From the NCBI RefSeq assembly GCF_002093625.1, contig NZ_MRWD01000056.1, forward strand, positions 1-39,747: a DNA stretch of 39,747 nt. Reading direction: 5' to 3'. The notes beneath the pieces were generated by a model, which worked only from the letters and a program-made list of their open reading frames with translations, was not told the origin of the DNA and did no database searches. The position numbers and the translations under genes are program-made. Source of the stretch: Rouxiella silvae. GTDB taxonomy: Bacteria; Pseudomonadota; Gammaproteobacteria; Enterobacterales; Enterobacteriaceae. How positions within the stretch are numbered: the first letter of the stretch is position 1; each line of letters starts with the position of its first letter. Below, piece after piece: positions 39,674 through 39,747 of the stretch.

Positions 39674-39747
<74 letters not shown>

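Overview
The window is a stretch of enterobacterial chromosome. Almost every protein aligns closely, from memory, with an Escherichia coli counterpart, and the backbone order yjdC, dsbD, dcuA, aspA, fxsA, groES, groEL, yjeI, epmB, efp, ecnA, ecnB, blc, frdDCBA, epmA, mscM, psd, rsgA, orn, tRNA-Gly is that of the E. coli 94-minute region. Sequence divergence and the different accessory content argue against Escherichia itself. A member of the Yersiniaceae (Serratia, Rahnella, Ewingella or Rouxiella type) is a reasonable guess, but it is not proven here.

Region 1 (1-10126) is a catecholate siderophore locus. On the minus strand fepD, fepG and fepC encode the inner-membrane ABC importer. Divergent from them is entS (siderophore exporter), which converges on fepB (periplasmic binding protein). 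Divergent from fepB is the entCEBA operon, which makes 2,3-dihydroxybenzoate from chorismate and activates it on the EntB carrier domain. Both divergent promoter regions carry Fur-box-like sequences. entCEBA ends at a strong terminator with no entH. entF, fes, fepA and entD are not in the window, so the final product (enterobactin or a relative) cannot be confirmed.

Region 2 (10127-14640) holds an AT-rich lone family-2 glycosyltransferase beside the 3' end of tRNA-Phe (a classic island insertion point), then the TetR-type yjdC and the thiol-disulfide interchange protein dsbD. cutA, which lies between dsbD and dcuA in E. coli, is absent.

Region 3 (14641-20690) carries dcuA-aspA (C4-dicarboxylate exchange and aspartate ammonia-lyase), a perfect CRP site in the aspA-fxsA gap, fxsA, and groES-groEL behind a textbook sigma-32 promoter.

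Region 4 (20691-22195) is a Fic-family gene with an intact catalytic motif but two apparent lesions, a 1-nt frameshift at a C-run near the start and an in-frame TAA. It sits between groEL and yjeI.

Region 5 (22196-30332) holds yjeI, the EF-P system (epmB and efp, with epmA beyond frd), the tandem entericidin lipoproteins ecnA and ecnB (both too short for ordinary gene calling), the lipocalin blc, and the fumarate reductase operon frdABCD. With dcuA and aspA, fumarate reductase makes an anaerobic aspartate/fumarate respiration set.

Region 6 (30333-33405) is a two-gene accessory cassette: a xanthine-type NCS2 purine permease and an 8-oxoguanine deaminase-like amidohydrolase. It replaces the yjeM/yjeN/yjeO genes found here in E. 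coli.

Region 7 (33406-39747) holds mscM and psd (one operon), rsgA, orn, and a tRNA-Gly cut by the right edge.

No clearly new multi-gene system is visible. The items most worth a second look are the interrupted Fic gene with a palindrome just upstream, the purine cassette, and the siderophore locus placed beside the tRNA-Phe gene. Comparisons with E. coli gene order and protein sequence are from memory, not from a database search.
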